In this document: in pieces, positions 63,411 to 64,000 of the stretch | Layout: every line of letters begins with the position of its first letter | Numbering within the stretch: position 1 is the stretch's first letter | NCBI RefSeq assembly: GCF_018861005.1 | Contig: NZ_JAHKQL010000015.1 | Coordinates: 248,001 to 312,000 of the forward strand | Origin: Polaribacter vadi | GTDB lineage: Bacteria; Bacteroidota; Bacteroidia; Flavobacteriales; Flavobacteriaceae | Length of the DNA: 64,000 nt | Direction of reading: 5' to 3' | The notes under the pieces: generated by a model | Told to the model about the DNA's origin: nothing | What the model saw: only the letters and a program-made list of their open reading frames with translations | Databases searched by the model: none | Translations under genes and position numbers: made by a program

Positions 63411-64000
63411 TTAATTCTTCTTTTTAGATTCGTATGCTTTAAATTGAGCATTAATAATATCTGTTGATGGGCATTCAATAGGTTTTATACTTATTGCGTC
63501 TGCAATTTTTTTTGAAACTTGAATACCTTGTAATCGAGAACCTTCTGCTTTATAATGTACGTCTCCTTTTTTTACACCATGCTCTTTTAAAACAGGAACT
63601 GAAAACGTAAATAAATCGTTAACAAGAACCTCAGGATATTGTTTCATTACATTTAAGGCCACTTTGTTATATTTTATAGAATCACCTGCAAACCTTCCTT
63701 CTGCACCTTCTGGTACTGGAGTTGTGGTAGCAAATATTAATTTTGCTTTTGGGTAATTTGCTTTAAGATACTTTATAATTTTATGTAAGTTATCTTCATA
63801 GACTTTTAAAGTAGATACTTGCTTTCCATTTTCTTTATCTAATTTTTTACCTGCTAAATATTTTAAATCGTGTAAACCAACATTAAAATGAATTGCATCC
63901 CATTCAAAATTCCATCCTCCTTTTAGGTAAGGTTGAAACATTTTTTTTCTCATTGCTTCCATTCTAGCAATAAAATGGTTACTAGATTGTCCATTTGTAT
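63411..64000 (-). CDS. SGNH/GDSL-family esterase, C-terminal part (cut by window edge)
   Basis: The frame is open to the right edge (residues TNGQSSNHFIARMEAM precede the first internal ATG), so the true start lies beyond base 64000. The visible part has WDAIHFNVGLHDLKYL (SGNH block III, with HFN and GLHD) and KGDVHYKAEGSRLQG, where Asp and His form the catalytic DxxH block. The GDS Ser block is out of view. A polysaccharide or oligosaccharide deacetylase/esterase role fits. It overlaps the start of the sulfatase transcript, with a 2-bp gap. The lysine-rich tail AYESKKKN ends the protein. Confidence 0.83.
   Translation of the reverse strand, partial: TNGQSSNHFIARMEAMRKKMFQPYLKGGWNFEWDAIHFNVGLHDLKYLAGKKLDKENGKQVSTLKVYEDNLHKIIKYLKANYPKAKLIFATTTPVPEGAEGRFAGDSIKYNKVALNVMKQYPEVLVNDLFTFSVPVLKEHGVKKGDVHYKAEGSRLQGIQVSKKIADAISIKPIECPSTDIINAQFKAYESKKKN

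Noticed and set aside
1..64000. Insertion sequences, integrases, CRISPR arrays, tRNA or rRNA genes
   Set aside because: No transposase or integrase motifs, no regularly spaced repeats and no tRNA-like cloverleaf were recognised.

Overview
This AT-rich window looks like part of a very large polysaccharide utilisation locus of a marine flavobacterium (Bacteroidota; Polaribacter-, Formosa- or Wenyingzhuangia-like is a guess). The evidence is the low GC, short intergenic gaps, Bacteroidota lipoprotein signals, a type IX secretion sorting domain, and an almost unbroken run of secreted glycosidases and sulfatases. It carries 13 family S1 sulfatases (one cut by the left edge), four GH29 genes plus a divergent GH29-like gene, three GH141 genes plus a beta-helix/PDZ relative, GH95, GH36, two GH97, three GH43, GH30, GH172, a GH117/GH43-like propeller, an unassigned TIM-barrel hydrolase, a double-domain esterase and an SGNH esterase. 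Many fucosidase-type families alongside many sulfatases point to a branched sulfated fucan (fucoidan), probably a galactose- and xylose/arabinose-decorated, acetylated one. The substrate is an inference.

Layout: genes at 1-5213 are on the + strand (sulfatase end, sulfatase, GH30, sulfatase). A 341-bp convergent gap (5214-5554) follows. Everything from 5555 to the right edge is on the - strand, so that block is transcribed right to left. Reading it in transcription order: SGNH esterase and sulfatase (64000-61927); a small unknown lipoprotein (61820-61260); a T9SS-sorted SGNH-like protein (61142-59043); a sulfatase/GH29/GH43/sulfatase set (58845-51958) closed by an intrinsic terminator at 51875-51899; a set of propeller, GH29-like, TIM-barrel, GH95, GH29 and GH141 genes (51827-41904); sulfatase and GH29 (41679-38454); a long run from sulfatase 38333 to sulfatase 10140 with gaps mostly under 55 bp; and a tandem GH141 pair (9961-5555).

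How the genes may work together: sulfatases and esterases strip sulfate and acetyl groups; GH29/GH95/GH141 remove fucose (or L-galactose-like) units; GH36 and GH97 remove alpha-galactose or alpha-glucose; GH43, GH172 and the propeller protein remove pentose or anhydro-sugar branches; GH30 and the TIM-barrel protein may cut internal bonds. Most products carry a Sec signal or lipobox. No SusC/SusD pair, sugar transporter, monosaccharide catabolic gene, sulfatase-maturating enzyme or regulator lies in the window, so the locus must extend beyond it or depend on genes elsewhere.

Most unusual items: a decayed gene remnant (13242-13584) with a homopolymer frameshift and a missing C-terminus; tandem GH141 and tandem GH43-crystallin-CBM duplications; a nucleoside-hydrolase-like secreted protein; a T9SS protein with hidden SGNH motifs; a GH29-like protein without the usual HHDG motif; a GH95 with an active-site Asn-to-Asp change; and structured leaders upstream of 41679, 9961 and 58845. 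Enzyme families were assigned by eye from motifs; no database search was run.
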